NCBI GenBank assembly: GCA_003117195.1
Contig: BDSI01000040.1
Coordinates: forward strand, 186,658 to 250,657
Source: Eudorina sp. 2006-703-Eu-15
Taxonomy: Eukaryota; Chlorophyta; Chlorophyceae; Chlamydomonadales; Volvocaceae
Direction of reading: 5' to 3'
DNA length: 64,000 bases
Below the pieces are notes generated by a model. It was not told the origin of the DNA. It saw only the letters and a program-made list of their open reading frames with translations, and did not search any database. Each line of letters begins with the position of its first letter. Position 1 is the first letter of the stretch. Below are positions 47,201 through 58,378 of the stretch, piece after piece. The translations under genes were made by a program, and so were the position numbers.

Positions 47201-50200
47201 ATGTCCGCCCCCGCGGCCGCGGCTGCCAGCTGCGTCGCCACGCCCGTGCCCGCGCTGTCGTGGGTGTGCACGTGGATGACGGTGTTGGGGAAGCGCTCCC
47301 GCAGCGCCCCCACCAGGGTGGTGGCCGCCTTGGGCTTGAGCAGCCCCGCCATGTCCTTGATGGCCAGCGCGTGGCAGCCGTGGTCGACCAGCTTCTCGGC
47401 CAGGTCCAGGTAGTAGTCCAGTTGGTACTGAGGAGGGGGGGAGACGGGGGGGAGGGGTAAGGGAGGGAGGCGGGGAGGTAGAGGGAGGGGGTTCAGGGCG
47501 AGGTGTTGAGGGCCCGCGGTTGGGGGCGCAGCAAGGGGGGCCCGAAGGGGTTGGGGGTAGACGCCTGGGTGGAGTGGAGGGGCTGTTGAACAAGTGGCTG
47601 CGGCAGGTTGGAGGTTGAGACCTACTCGCCGCGGCCCCTTCCTCCACCCACGGCTTCGCGACTCTCTCCCCTCCCCTCTCCCCCCCCCCCCACACACACA
47701 CCGCCTCCACCGCCCTCGTCTCAGCCCCCGCCGCTCCAAGCATCAGGCCCTCTGCCTGCCCTCCATCTCTGCTTCCCACTACAACGTCAATCAAGACAGC
47801 GAAACCCTCTCCCTCCCTCGCCCTTCCCCCTCTCCCGCCCCTTCCTCCCTCCCTCCCGCCCCCCTCGCATACCCACCTTGGACCGCTTGGGGTCCGAGAG
47901 GTCGCCCGTGTAGCACAGCGTCGCCTCCACGACGCCGCCCGCGTCCCGCACCGCGTCCATTCCGAACAGCAGGTTGTCCACGTAGTTGAGAGAGTCAAAG
48001 ATGCGGAAAATGTCCACCCCGCAGCGCACGCTCTCCTGCACGAAGGCGCGCACCACGTTGTCCGGGTAGGAGGTGTAGCCCACAGCGTTGGCGCCGCGGA
48101 ACAGCATCTGCGGGGCAACAGGACGAGGAGGAGGAGGGAGGAAGGGGAGGAGGGGGAGGAGGGGGGACGGGGTTCAAAAAGGGGAGGGTTTTTTGGTGTG
48201 CTGAAGGGCCGGCGGGCGGCTGCGGGGGTTCAGGGGGCGAGGGGTTGGTGGCAAGTTGGGATATGGATACTGCCTCGCGGGTGCTGTGCGCGGCCGCGGC
48301 CGCAAACACCCCTTCCAAACCCTCCGAGAAGCCACCCTCCAGGCCACCCATTCCAGGACTTCAACCCCCATCTTCCACTCATCCCCACCCCCTTTTGTCA
48401 ATGAAGATCGTGAAAATCACCGATCGTGTACTAGGTGTCCGGTTGGCCGTCGTCGCCGTTGAAATAGGACGTGCCGTAGTACTACCCCCACTCCCTCCCA
48501 CCCACCCACCCCCTCGCCCACCCACCCAGCCACAGCCACACCCAGCCCCCCACCCCCTCACCTGGAAGGGGACGTTGGGGATGAGCTCCCTCAGCCGCTC
48601 CAGTCGGCGCCAAGGGCACTCGTGCAGGAAGCGCAGCGACACGTCAAAGGTGGCCCCGCCCCACATCTCCAGGGAGCCCGCCCCCGCCAGGATGTGGGCG
48701 GTGGCGGGGGCGGCCTTCAGCATGTCGTGGGTGCGCATGCGGGTGGCCAGCAACGACTGGTGGGCGTCACGCCTGAAGGGAGGCAGAGGGCGGGAGGGAG
48801 GGGGAGGCAGAGAGGGAGGGAGGCAGAGGGAGGGGGAGGCAGAGAGGGAGGGAGGCAGAGGGAGGGGGAGGCAGAGAGGGAGGGAGGCAGAGGGAGGGCA
48901 AACGATTGAGGCAGAGAGGGATGGACGGATGGGAGGGAGCGGGGCAGAGAGGGATGGACGGATGGGAGGGAGCGGGGCAGAGAGGGATGGACGGATGGGA
49001 GGGAGTGGGGCAGAGAGGGATGGACGGATGGGAGGGGGGGGACCCCCGGGTAGGCCCGGTAGGGGAACATCTGGATGAAGAGCAGACGGGGGTTCGGCCC
49101 CCCACCCCCTCCGGGGGGATCCCAACAAGGGTTGGAAGGGGCAGCGCGGTTCCTCACGCGGAGGCTCTCCAACACCCCCACCCTTTGGGGTCAAATCCCC
49201 TCCTAGGCACACGTCCACAACGGGGTCAGGTGCCTCAGGGGGGTCAAGGTCAACGGGGCGCGGGGCCCCCGGCGGGGTGGGAAGGTCAAAGGGGGGGGCG
49301 GGGCCGCGGCGGGGACAAGAGGGCCGAGGGAGGGGGGTGAGGCCGCCCGCTGTGCGGCTGTGTGGCTCACTCACATGGTGGTGTCGGTGATGAGCACCCC
49401 CTGGTGCGCCCGCACCGCCTTGGCCCAGCCGTCCGGTCCCTCCCGCTGCAGCACGTCCCGCCAGCCCGTCAGCTTGGTGCCCGCCAGGTGCTCCGGAACC
49501 GCCAGGGGGGAGGGCACGCACTTGGAGGGCTCGGGGCCGATGGCGCCGGGGTGGTCGGGGCCGTTCACCACCATGTCTGAGGGCGGGGTTGGGTGGGGCG
49601 GGGTGGGGTGGGTGCGGTGGGAAGGTGTGGGCGGTGTCGGGGTAAAAAAACGTCGGGGGCGTAGGTAGGGGCGGGCGGCAGGTGGATGAACGCGACAAAG
49701 CGGGGAAAACTGAGCACCTACGTTGGATTGGACTGCGGAGCCCTGCCTCCTCCCCTCCCCGTCTGGAGCCCAATGGGCCCCCACCAATGGGCCGCCCCTG
49801 ACGCCCCTGACGCTCGGCCCCCCCTCCCGCGATCCGAAATCGGCGGGCTCTTCGCCCGGGGGGTGTGTGGGGTGCGCTCTCCCTGAGTCTCCCTCACACG
49901 CATTACACACACACACACACACGCACGCCCCGCGGCTCGTTCCTCTCAATACACACACAGGCCCCGCTCATTCAACCCCCCCTCTCCCTCTCCCTCCCCC
50001 TCCCTCCCCCTCCCTTCCCCTTCCCCTCCCTCTCCCCCTCCCTCCCCCTCTCCCCCTCTCCCCCTCCTTCCCCTCTCCCCCTCGCCCCCTCCCTCTCCCC
50101 CTCCCTCTCCCCCTCCCTCCCCCTCTCCCCCTCCTTCCCCCTCTCCCCTCCCTCCCCCTCCCTCCCCCTCCCCTCCCTTCTTACCCGCCAGGTAGGTGAG

Positions 50201-53200
50201 CAGCTTGGAGGACTTGAGCGACCCGTGGCGCTCAAAGTTGAAGAGGTCCCGCTGGTTCTTCTCAATGAAGAAGGTGGTGGCCTCACCGGACAGGAACTCC
50301 GGATGCCGCATCACGTTCTCAAGGAAGGGGATGTTGGTCTTGATGCCGCGGATCTGAGGGTCGGGCGGGCAGGAGCGGGGGGGGGCAGGGGGAGGCGTCA
50401 AGGGGGGATAAGTGTGAAGGAGGTGTGAAGAGGGAGTGACAGGTGTCCTCAGTCCAACGTCCTGGTGGGACCCCGTCATGATGTCCCCACCCTGGAGAGA
50501 CACGGAGGAGGAGGAGGAACCCCTAATTACCCTTTCCACGCCCCCTCGCCCGTCAACCTGCCAGCCAGCCTGTCCCAACCTGCGCCAGCCTGTCCCAACC
50601 TGCGCCAGCCTGTCCCAACCTGCGCCAGCCTGTGCCAGGTAGCCCCACCCTCGCACCTGGAACTCGTTGAGCGCGCGCTGCATCTTCTGAGTGGCCTGTC
50701 TGAAGGTGGGGGCGGTGGCGATGACCTTGGCCAGCAGCGAGTCGTAGTACCTAGACACCACGTTGCCAGTGGTCACGGCGCCGTCCATGCGGATGCCCGG
50801 GCCGCCCGGCATGCGGTAGGCCTCCAGGCGGCCCGTATCCGGCTGAGCGAGAAGGGGTGGGGTGGAGGGGTGGAGGGGAGGGCAGGAGAGAAGGACGGGC
50901 GGGGAGGGAGGTGTAGAGTGCATTCAGACGGGGTGGGGTGGGGTAGGGGTGGGGGGGATGGACGTGGTGGTGGAGGGGGGGGGAGGAGGGGCTGGAGTGC
51001 GCGTTGTGTGTCGCAAGGTGTCTGTCCGGTCCTGCCCCACGTCCCCCCCATCCAAGCGCCGCAAACACCCCTCCCGCCTCCACGCCTGTATCCGCCTTCG
51101 GGTACTCTCCCCAACCCTGGAGCATCCCCAATCCCGGACCCCAACTGCTCTCGACACTACCCTCGGGGCCCCCCGCACCCACCCCCCCATCCCTCCTGCA
51201 GGCCACTCCCCCTTTTGTCAATACAGACCGCGAAGTCGAGGCCACTCCCCGATTCCCCCCACCACCCACAAACACACACACCCACACACACACAAACACA
51301 CCTGGAAGTTCTGCTCGGGGTCCTCGCTCGTCACTCGGGACTGGATGGCGAATCCGTACACGGGGGGCACATCCGCCTGAGTGCCCAGACCCAACGAGAT
51401 CAGGCTGGCACCGCCTGGAGCAGGAGGGGGGCGGGGGCGGGGGGAGGCGGGGGTGGGGGGGGTATAGGAAATTGGTAGACAATTTCAAACTGCGCTGCTG
51501 CCAGAGCGACGGTTCGACCGGAGAAAATTGGTACAGTTTATTGGGGGGGAGGCGGGGGGGGAGGGGGGGGCGAGAGGGGGGGGGAAGAGGGGGCGGGAGG
51601 GCGAGAGGGAGGGGTTGGGAGCGTTGAGGCGGCGGCAGCGCGTCAGGAGGCGGTGGAGGAGGTCGTAAACAAGAGGGATTTGGCCCCGGAGAGAAGCAGG
51701 CGGTGGAGGAGGGAGGTCAACTAGGCACGGTGGTGTTGTCAAGGGGGTTGAGCGCCTGACGAGGGCGCGGGGTTGGTCAGGCGGTGTTGAGAACCGGTAG
51801 ACGGGCGGGCGGGCGGGCGAGGGGGGGGGGTTTGGTAGCGGACAGGCAAGCGGACCACTCTCTGAGGAGCGCTTAGCCCCCCTCCGCCCTCCTGTGGATC
51901 ACGGCCCGTCCAGCAGAGCTCCTGGACCCGCTCCGCAGCGGACGGCACGAGGACGGCCGCAGAGGGCCGTTTCGTCGTCCCAAGGGCCCATCGCGGCCAT
52001 GTCCCTCCCCTCCCTCCCCTCCCGTATCTCCGGCCGACTGCCCCTGGTGCCCCGCTGACGTCATGTCCCCCCCACCCCCGTGCTGACGTCATGTCCCCCC
52101 ACCCCCGTGCTGACGTCATGTCCCCACCCCAACCCCCCCGTGCTGACGTTCACCCAAATGTCCTGGCCTTCTAAACCCCCTCTCTCCCCTCTCCCTAGGG
52201 CTGTCCACCGGCACAGACCCAGACGTCCTTCCCCAGCTGCGCTCCGCCGCACCCAAGACCCAGCGCCGCCGCTGCTGCTGCAGCTGCCAGGGCGGTGAAA
52301 GCAGCACCCGGGGGGCAACAGCTGCTGCCACCGCTGCGGCGGCTGTTACCGCCCCCGCCGCTGCTGCCCCTGCTGCTGCCACCGCCCCCGCCGCTGCTGC
52401 CACTGCCACTGGCCCCCTCGACGACGGTCAGGGACCGCCGACCCCGCTGCTGCTGCCACCACATCACACCCCATGCCCCCACTGCTGCTGCCGTCCGCAG
52501 CCGCTGCAGCACCCTCTCCTTCTCCTCTTGCTTCCTCCTCTTCCTCCTCTTCCTCCTGCTGTTCTTCCTCCATCTGCTGCTGCTGACTGAGATCCTTCGC
52601 CATGGTCTGCCCCTGGCACCCCGCCTCCTTGGGTGCAGTCAGGGCGGCCATCAGCTTCCCCCGCCCGGTACCACGCCGGGGCCTTCCCCCCGACATCCGG
52701 CCCCGCCCGCCCCTTCGCCCTTATATCCCTACCCCTTTCCCCCTCTGCTTCCCCCTCCTCCCCTTCCCCCCAAGTGCGGGTCGCGGTCCGGGCCCTTGCT
52801 CACCCGCAATCTTGATCTGGCTCTGCACGATGTCCACCCCGGTGATCTCCTCCGTGATGGTGTGCTCCACCTAAAGGGGTCAGGGGGAGGGGGGGAAGAG
52901 GAAGAGGGGAAGGGTTAGAGACAAGGAGGGCCAGGGGGTACAGCCTATAGGACATTGGTAAGACACATCTATAATACTGTTCTGCTGCCTCCACCCCAAC
53001 CGCCCCCCCCACACACACACATACGCCCCCCTCCCTCCCCAGCCCCACACACCCCCATACACACACACATCCCCCGTCCCTCCACCCCCATACACACACA
53101 CATCCCCCGTCCCTCCACCCCCATACACACACACACATCCCCCGTCCCTCCACCCCCATACACACACACACACACACACATCCCCCGTCCCTCCACCCCC

Positions 53201-53269
53201 ATACACACACACATCCCCCGTCCCTCCACCCCCATATACACACACACACATCCCCCGTCCCTCCACCCC

Positions 53270-53314
<45 letters not shown>

Positions 53315-56300
53315 CCCCGTCCCTCCACCCCCATACACACACACACATCCCCCGTCCCTCCACCCCCATACACACACACACATCCCCCGTCCCTCCACCC
53401 CCATACACACACACACACACATCCCCCGTCCCTCCACCCCCATACACATACACACGCACACACGCACCTGCACACGCGGGTTGACCTCCAGGAAGTAGTG
53501 GTTGCCGTCCTTATCCACCATGAACTCCACCGTACCCGCATTGCGGTACCCCACGTGACGAGCCAACTTCACGGCATCGTCGTACAGCGCGCGGCGCGTC
53601 TTGTTGGGCAGCTTGGGCGCCGGCGCAATCTCCACCACCTTCTGGTGGCGGCGCTGCACCGAGCAATCGCGCTCGTACAGGTGTACGACATTGCCGTAAT
53701 GATCCGCCAGGATCTGGATCTCAATGTGCCGCGGCTCCTCCACGTACTTCTCCACAAACATGCGACCGTCGCCGAAGGCGGACCGGGCCTCGTTGGAGGC
53801 GCGGATGAAGGCATCCGACATCTCAGACTCTGCAGCCACCAGTCAGATCAGGGACCCCAGGAGCGCATCCCCCCAAGGGACCACCGCCACTCTCAACACA
53901 TGCAATCCCGAGTCCATTAATCTGCTGCATGAGTCTGGAATCAGGATATGCATGAGGGGCCAACCCACCAAACGGGAGCTGGCTGTCCTGGCAGCGCACT
54001 ACTTTCTTCAAGCAGGACTCAAACGAGGGCGCCCCCTCCCCGAGGGCTACCTCCAAACTGCGCCACCGCACCGCACCCTCTGCCACGTGCCAGCCTCTCA
54101 AGGTGCCAGGTCAGGTCAGGTCAGGAGTCGCCCAGGTCAGGAGCAGAGACCCCGCCGTCAGCCGCGTGTGTATGATGCGGGCTGGGGGCCTGGGGCCTCC
54201 TCCCGGGCGACCCCGGACCCGGCACCCTGCAGGGCCCTTTCCTGACACAGGGCTGGGGCTTGCCCGCCCGCTTCACAGCTCCACACATCATTGACGCGTA
54301 CTTTGGGTTTGGGTATGGGCATGGAGCGTCTCAGCAGCAGAGGCCACCAATGTGCACCCCGTGGCCACCGGAGCTCAAGACTCCAGGGGGGCCGCAAGAG
54401 GTACTCTACCCCCACACCAACCCACCCCCACACCAACCCACCCCAACCAGAAAGTCAATCGTGTCTCTACGGTCCCAATTCGCTACGTCCTCCATAGTCC
54501 AAACCAATAACGGGAAGGGGACCCTGCCTCCCGAGGTCCATGGTCCGAAGGGACCTGCTCCGAATCCACCCTCCCCCGGGTTCGTTTCTGGTTTCTTCCT
54601 TTCTTATTTAACCCTCCCCCGCTGCTCACACGGCGGTGACCCGCGACAGAGGGGGAGGCAAGCGAGAGGCTGACGGGCGCCCTCTCTCCGCAGCCGCACC
54701 CACCCATTTTCCCCACACTACGCCCGACGCCCGCCCCACCCCACGCCACCCACTCGCGGCACACGACGCGTCGTACTCTGTCCGCACGACGCGCGCCGGG
54801 TCGTGCTGCCACCCGACCCCACCCACCCAAACCCCTCTGCCTCCCGCTGCACCCAATGAGACCCAAGGGCAGCTCAATGTCGCCGGGGCCCGCACCGCAG
54901 ACCCACGGGATTGCCCGCGCTTCTCTCTGAGCCTTTTGCTGCGCACAACCACCTGCACAACCCCCTCCGATGTCGCCTTCGTCATGTCGGACCCCACAGG
55001 TCGGCCCCGTAGGGTCACCCCACGATGAGAGGCTCTCAATCGCCCTTCCCTCTAAAGCCTGTCCCAAAGCCTTGTTGAGCCCCCTTCGTCCCTTGCAAGC
55101 CCCCCCTCGCCCTCCCTCCCACCCACCCGCCCCCCTCGCCCTCCCTCCCACCCACCCCCCCTCGCCCTCCCTTCCACCCACCCACCCTCCCTCCCTCTCA
55201 GCCCCCCTCGCCCTCCCACCCGCCCCGCCCCCGCCCTCACCATGCCTCACGACGCGCATGCCCCTGCCTCCACCGCCCATGGCCGCCTTCAAAATAACCG
55301 GATAGCCGTACTTGGCCGCAAAGTCCTTGGCCTCATCGGGGGAGGACAGCGGCTGGTTGGTGCCCGGCACGATAGACACACCGCACTCCACGGCGGCGCG
55401 ACGGGCCGCGGTCTTGTCACCCATGGCCTGACAGGGGACGGGCGGGGGGAGGTATGGGAGGGGAGGGAGGGGAAGAGGGAAAGGGTGCAGTGACCTCGAG
55501 GGAACTGCGCGCTGACTGGCAAAATGTAGGGTTTTCAAACAAAGCCTTCAACCCTAGACAGGGGCCAGGGGTTGTGGGAAATCGGTATTGACACCGTTGG
55601 TATTGACACTGCGCAGGCTGCCGGGGCCAAGGGGTCATGAACATGTGACAAGGCTGCCAGGCTCTGTGTTGAGGGTACGGCAGGGGGAGTCCGGGGGCAG
55701 GTGGCGGCGGGGGCGGCGGCAGGGCAGGTAAGGGCAGCGGTGGAGGGGCCAAGGACGACGCGCGGCCAGGGGCGCTGAGGACCCGAGGGCGCGAGGGGCG
55801 CTCTTTGTCGCTGCAGTGCTGAGCCTGTTGCTGCCCCTGCCCCCGTGCCCCTGCCCCCCTGCCGCAGCCTGGAGCTCCACGGCGATGTCCCGGAGGAGGA
55901 GGAGGGGAGGAGGTGGTGGAGGGGAGGAGGAGGGGCCACGCGCGGACATCTCACGAGATGGTGTCGCACCAGGGGAGGTCTGCGACTCCGCCATCCTCCG
56001 GGGTGACAGCCTACCCTCGTCAGTGCCACAGCAGCTGTGGCTGTTGTCGTTGTCGCCCTCCTCCCGGGACGGGACCGGCAACGCCATCGTTGCCGGGAGA
56101 GGATGTACTACGTGTGATCCTGCTGCTGCTGCTAATGATGATGATGATGATGATGATGATGGTGACGAATCAGGGCCCTTGGCGCACCCCTGCTGGCCCC
56201 CCCCACATAATCCGCCGCCCTCAGGGAAGGCGCCCCTCTTGCTCGGGCCTCCCCCCCAACACATAATCCGCCTGTCTGTCCCCCCTCGTGGCCCTTTCCC

Positions 56301-58074
56301 CCCTTCCTGCCCAACCGCTTCTGATCTGATCTTCGGCGGCCTTCTTTTCATGCTCTGACGACGTTTGGCCTTCGCTTCGTCCCAGTACCCGACCCCCCCC
56401 GAGCACCCGCGGGCTCCACCTGCACCTCTTTCGGCCGAGTCTCTGGCTCCAGGTTCAGCTCTGCTCTCGTCACAACCCTCCCCCTAGACCCTCCCCTCAA
56501 CCCTGATTTGATCCGGCCCCCCCTCAACCCTGATTGGACCCCCCGGCCCCCCCTTCAACCCTGATTTGACCCCCCGGCCCCCCTTCAACTCTGATTTGAC
56601 GACCCCCCACCCCCACCCACCTCCCCTCCAGCGGGCCGGCCCCTCCCCCCTCCTCTCCCCCCGGCCGCACCTCGATGGTCTCCGGCTTGGGGCCGATGAA
56701 GACGATGCCGGCCTCCGCGCACTTGCGCGCAAAGGTGGCGTTCTCCGACAGGAAGCCGTACCCCGGGTGGATGGCGTCCACCTCCGCCTCCTTGGCCACC
56801 CGGATGATGGTGTCCATGTCCAGGTAGCAGGACACTGGCTGCATGTCCGCTGTGCCCACGCAGTAGGCCTCATCGGCCTTGTAGCGGTGGGGCTGCAGCC
56901 GGTCGGCCGGGCTGTAGACGGCGACCTGGGCGGGGCGGGGGAGGCAGTGGGGTGGGGGTTTTGGGCCGGGTCACACAGGAACGGATGGGTGTGAAGGCAG
57001 GTTGAGCGGAGCGGCGCTGCTGGGGCAAAAGGGGTGGGGTTGGAGGTTTTTGAGGCGAACGAGAGGAATGAAAGCGATGGGGTTGGGGTGGGGTGCGGTC
57101 GGGGCAGCGGGATGTGGGTTTTGGGAGGATGACGGGTTTTGGTGGGACTGGGTTTTGAGGGGGTGATGGCTTTTGGGGAATGATGGGTGGCGGCGGGATA
57201 GGGAGAGGAGGGTCACGTGATAGGCATCATCTGATCGCGATGTGCTGATCGCCTCCGGCGGGGGCCGGGTCTGGATCAAGATGCATTAGGTAAGGAGCGC
57301 TTGAGGGAAGAGGCGTGTGGAGGGGAGGAAAGCGGCGCAGCGGCGCGAGACTGGTGGTTGTCGTTAGGTAGGAGGTGCGAGGGAGGAGGCGGTTGGAGGT
57401 TTGGCTGACGACGAAGGAGGAAAACTATGCGCTGGCTCATGCGCGCCAGGCTGATGGATTTTATGTTGGTAAATCGCGCCGTCGTGAGTTGCTTTGCGGT
57501 GCCCGCAGAGTCAGCAAGCGCTTCCCGATGACCGGAATCACAGTCGGCGCCGACTCCAAGGTTCACGGGTACCTCGCGTAAGCTTGAGATATTACATATG
57601 AAGTTATACAAACCTTGCTGCCCAGCTCTACTCACCGTGCGCAGTCCAAGCTCCGTGCCAGCACGGAAGACGCGAATGGCAATTTCACCGCGGTTCGCGC
57701 AGAGGATTTTTTTGAAAGGCACCTCGCCAGTGTGCACCAGCTGCAAAACGGCATTGCGAGCGGCCCGGTCACGTCAATGCCGCCGCCGAACGCAGGAAAA
57801 GGGCTCTGCTTGCAGAGCCCAACGAACTAACCCTCATGCCGTCCTCGCCGGCGCCCTGGTGGTCGACGTGAGCACTCAGAGCGGTTCCACGGCTGACGAC
57901 AGGGGCCCGCTGCGGCACGGTCGCGGGCCTCGTGACCGGCGCTGCGGCGCGCCCCGACATCTTGCTTTCCTGCTTGCTGCCGGCGCCCACACGAACAACT
58001 GACGGTTGCTGGACATGATTGCCACAGAAGTACGCGCCCTTGAGGGCGCCGGGACGCAGTTGCATAGGTCGCAT
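44258..58074 (-). CDS. PYC1: Pyruvate carboxylase, 18 exons, 1274 aa
   Basis: This biotin enzyme converts pyruvate, bicarbonate and ATP to oxaloacetate. Minus-strand exons: 58074-57832, 57740-57636, 56925-56671, 55427-55241, 53829-53468, 52870-52804, 51414-51302, 50842-50657, 50353-50185, 49576-49375, 48772-48562, 48107-47877, 47427-46954, 46381-46166, 45856-45591, 45412-45306, 44971-44700 and 44416-44258. All are GT..AG and the 3825 nt close in frame. Order: an 81-residue basic leader (organelle targeting peptide likely); biotin carboxylase ([24 protein letters not shown], glycine loop [30 protein letters not shown]); carboxyltransferase ([24 protein letters not shown]-like, [10 protein letters not shown] with the carbamylated-type Lys, [21 protein letters not shown]); and a biotinyl domain with MNAMKMET, biotinyl Lys about 1207. 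The usual family length is 1150-1180; the excess is the leader plus a 29-residue acidic Ser/Glu/Asp tail. Head-to-head with IPMS. Confidence 0.96.
45462..45560. repeat. GATCC-rich dispersed repeat, copy 2
   Basis: Units CAGATCCAAGATCC and AACCCAGATCCAGATCCAGA lie in the pyruvate carboxylase intron 45413-45590 and resemble the patch at 25725-25915 in another gene's intron. Confidence 0.6.
46722..46917. repeat. Near-uninterrupted poly-C tract (poly-G on coding strand)
   Basis: About 195 bp are almost only C with single A interruptions. It sits in pyruvate carboxylase intron 46382-46953. Since the gene is on the minus strand, the pre-mRNA carries long G runs here and the template carries C runs, giving strong G-quadruplex/i-motif potential. 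Confidence 0.95.
48391..48425 (+). repeat. Copy of intron-dispersed element B (PYC intron 11)
   Basis: CCTTTTGTCAATGAAGATCG matches the core TTTGTCAATAAAGACAGCGA with few differences. Other pyruvate carboxylase introns carry related copies at about 47785-47812 and 51212-51240. Confidence 0.55.
48775..49040. repeat. Two adjacent purine-rich minisatellites in a PYC intron
   Basis: First a 32-34-bp unit (AGAGAGGGAGGGAGGCAGAG then GGAGGGGGAGGC) is present about four times. Then comes a 34-36-bp unit with GGCAGAGAGGGATGGACGGA and TGGGAGGGAGCG, also about four times. Both lie in the intron 48773-49374. Confidence 0.9.
49975..50182. repeat. Poly-pyrimidine CCCTCT tract in a PYC intron
   Basis: About 200 bp consist of C and T only (CTCCCTCCCCCTC-like) next to the donor of the exon ending at 50185, so the pre-mRNA intron begins with a purine-only stretch. 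An (AC)n run precedes it at 49905-49925. Confidence 0.9.
50566..50637. repeat. 20-bp tandem repeat CCTGTCCCAACCTGCGCCAG
   Basis: More than three near-perfect copies lie in the intron just downstream (in gene orientation) of the exon ending at 50657. Confidence 0.9.
51461..51512 (+). repeat. Copy of intron-dispersed element A (PYC intron 6)
   Basis: GGTATAGGAAATTGGTAGAC, then an 8-9-bp spacer and CTGCGCTGCTGCCAGAGC, give the longest version of element A. It is antisense to the gene. The same two blocks are in the IPMS intron at 59922-59966. Confidence 0.8.
52040..52150. repeat. 27-30-bp tandem repeat with TGACGTCA palindromes
   Basis: Four units each start with GTGCTGACGTCATGTCCCC or a variant. 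The first three keep the perfect palindrome TGACGTCA, the classical bZIP (CRE-type) site; the fourth is TGACGTTC. Located in pyruvate carboxylase intron 6 (51415-52803). Confidence 0.85.
52944..52992 (+). repeat. Diverged copy of element A (PYC intron 5)
   Basis: CCTATAGGACATTGGTAAGA, then a spacer and CTGTTCTGCTGCC, follow the same two-block layout as 51461-51512 with more mismatches. Confidence 0.5.
53015..53465. repeat. CA-rich minisatellite, about 11 units, PYC intron 5
   Basis: The unit is CATCCCCCGTCCCTCCACCC plus CCATA and a variable (CA)n, present about 11 times with CA lengths from about 4 to over 15. It ends at the exon donor at 53468, so the transcribed intron starts inside the array. 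Antisense frames across it give long Cys/Val/Gly-rich pseudo-proteins that should be ignored. Confidence 0.95.
55574..55616 (+). repeat. Diverged copy of element A (PYC intron 3)
   Basis: GTGGGAAATCGGTATTGACA, a 15-bp partial duplication (GGTATTGACA again) and CTGCGCAGGCTGCC resemble the element A two-block layout. It lies in the intron 55428-56670. Confidence 0.5.
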
Positions 58075-58378
58075 TTTCGGAAGTCACGCAAGCATTCAAC
58101 GGGGCCGGTTGGCGAAACCGAAGTAGGCGCGTGGCCTTGCTAAAACTATGGCCCTATCCTCCTCGTGTGGCCTCCACGCAACTCTTGCAGAAGGTTTCCA
58201 AAAGGCCAGTACGTGGGGTAAGCAGGACGCATGTTTAGTGCGGCAGTGACGAGCTTCATCGGCCAATTGCCGTGCACTCCCATGCAGATTAGGTCAAACA
58301 GCACTGGGGAACACTTTGCACAGACCTGTTGATTTAATTCCGGTATACAACGATATTGACCGTGCGAGTTTGGGAAGA
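58075..58378. promoter_or_regulatory. Shared 304-bp region between divergent PYC and IPMS starts
   Basis: The pyruvate carboxylase ATG (minus, 58074) and the IPMS ATG (plus, 58379) face away from each other over this short segment, so both promoters and 5' leaders must lie here unless upstream non-coding exons exist. A CCAAT pentamer occurs at about 58262-58266 (GGCCAATTGCC). No TATA box is obvious at either end. No repeat was seen, unlike the introns of both genes. Confidence 0.6.

Noticed and set aside
52880..53465. Long minus-strand Cys/Val/Gly-rich frame continuous with a pyruvate carboxylase exon
   Set aside because: It is read-through into the CA-rich minisatellite intron. The exon ends at a good GTGCGT donor at 53467 and the next exon resumes in phase at 52870.
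53830..55240. Possible extra exon in the 1.4-kb pyruvate carboxylase intron
   Set aside because: Flanking exons join in phase and the protein matches the family continuously across the junction, so nothing is missing.
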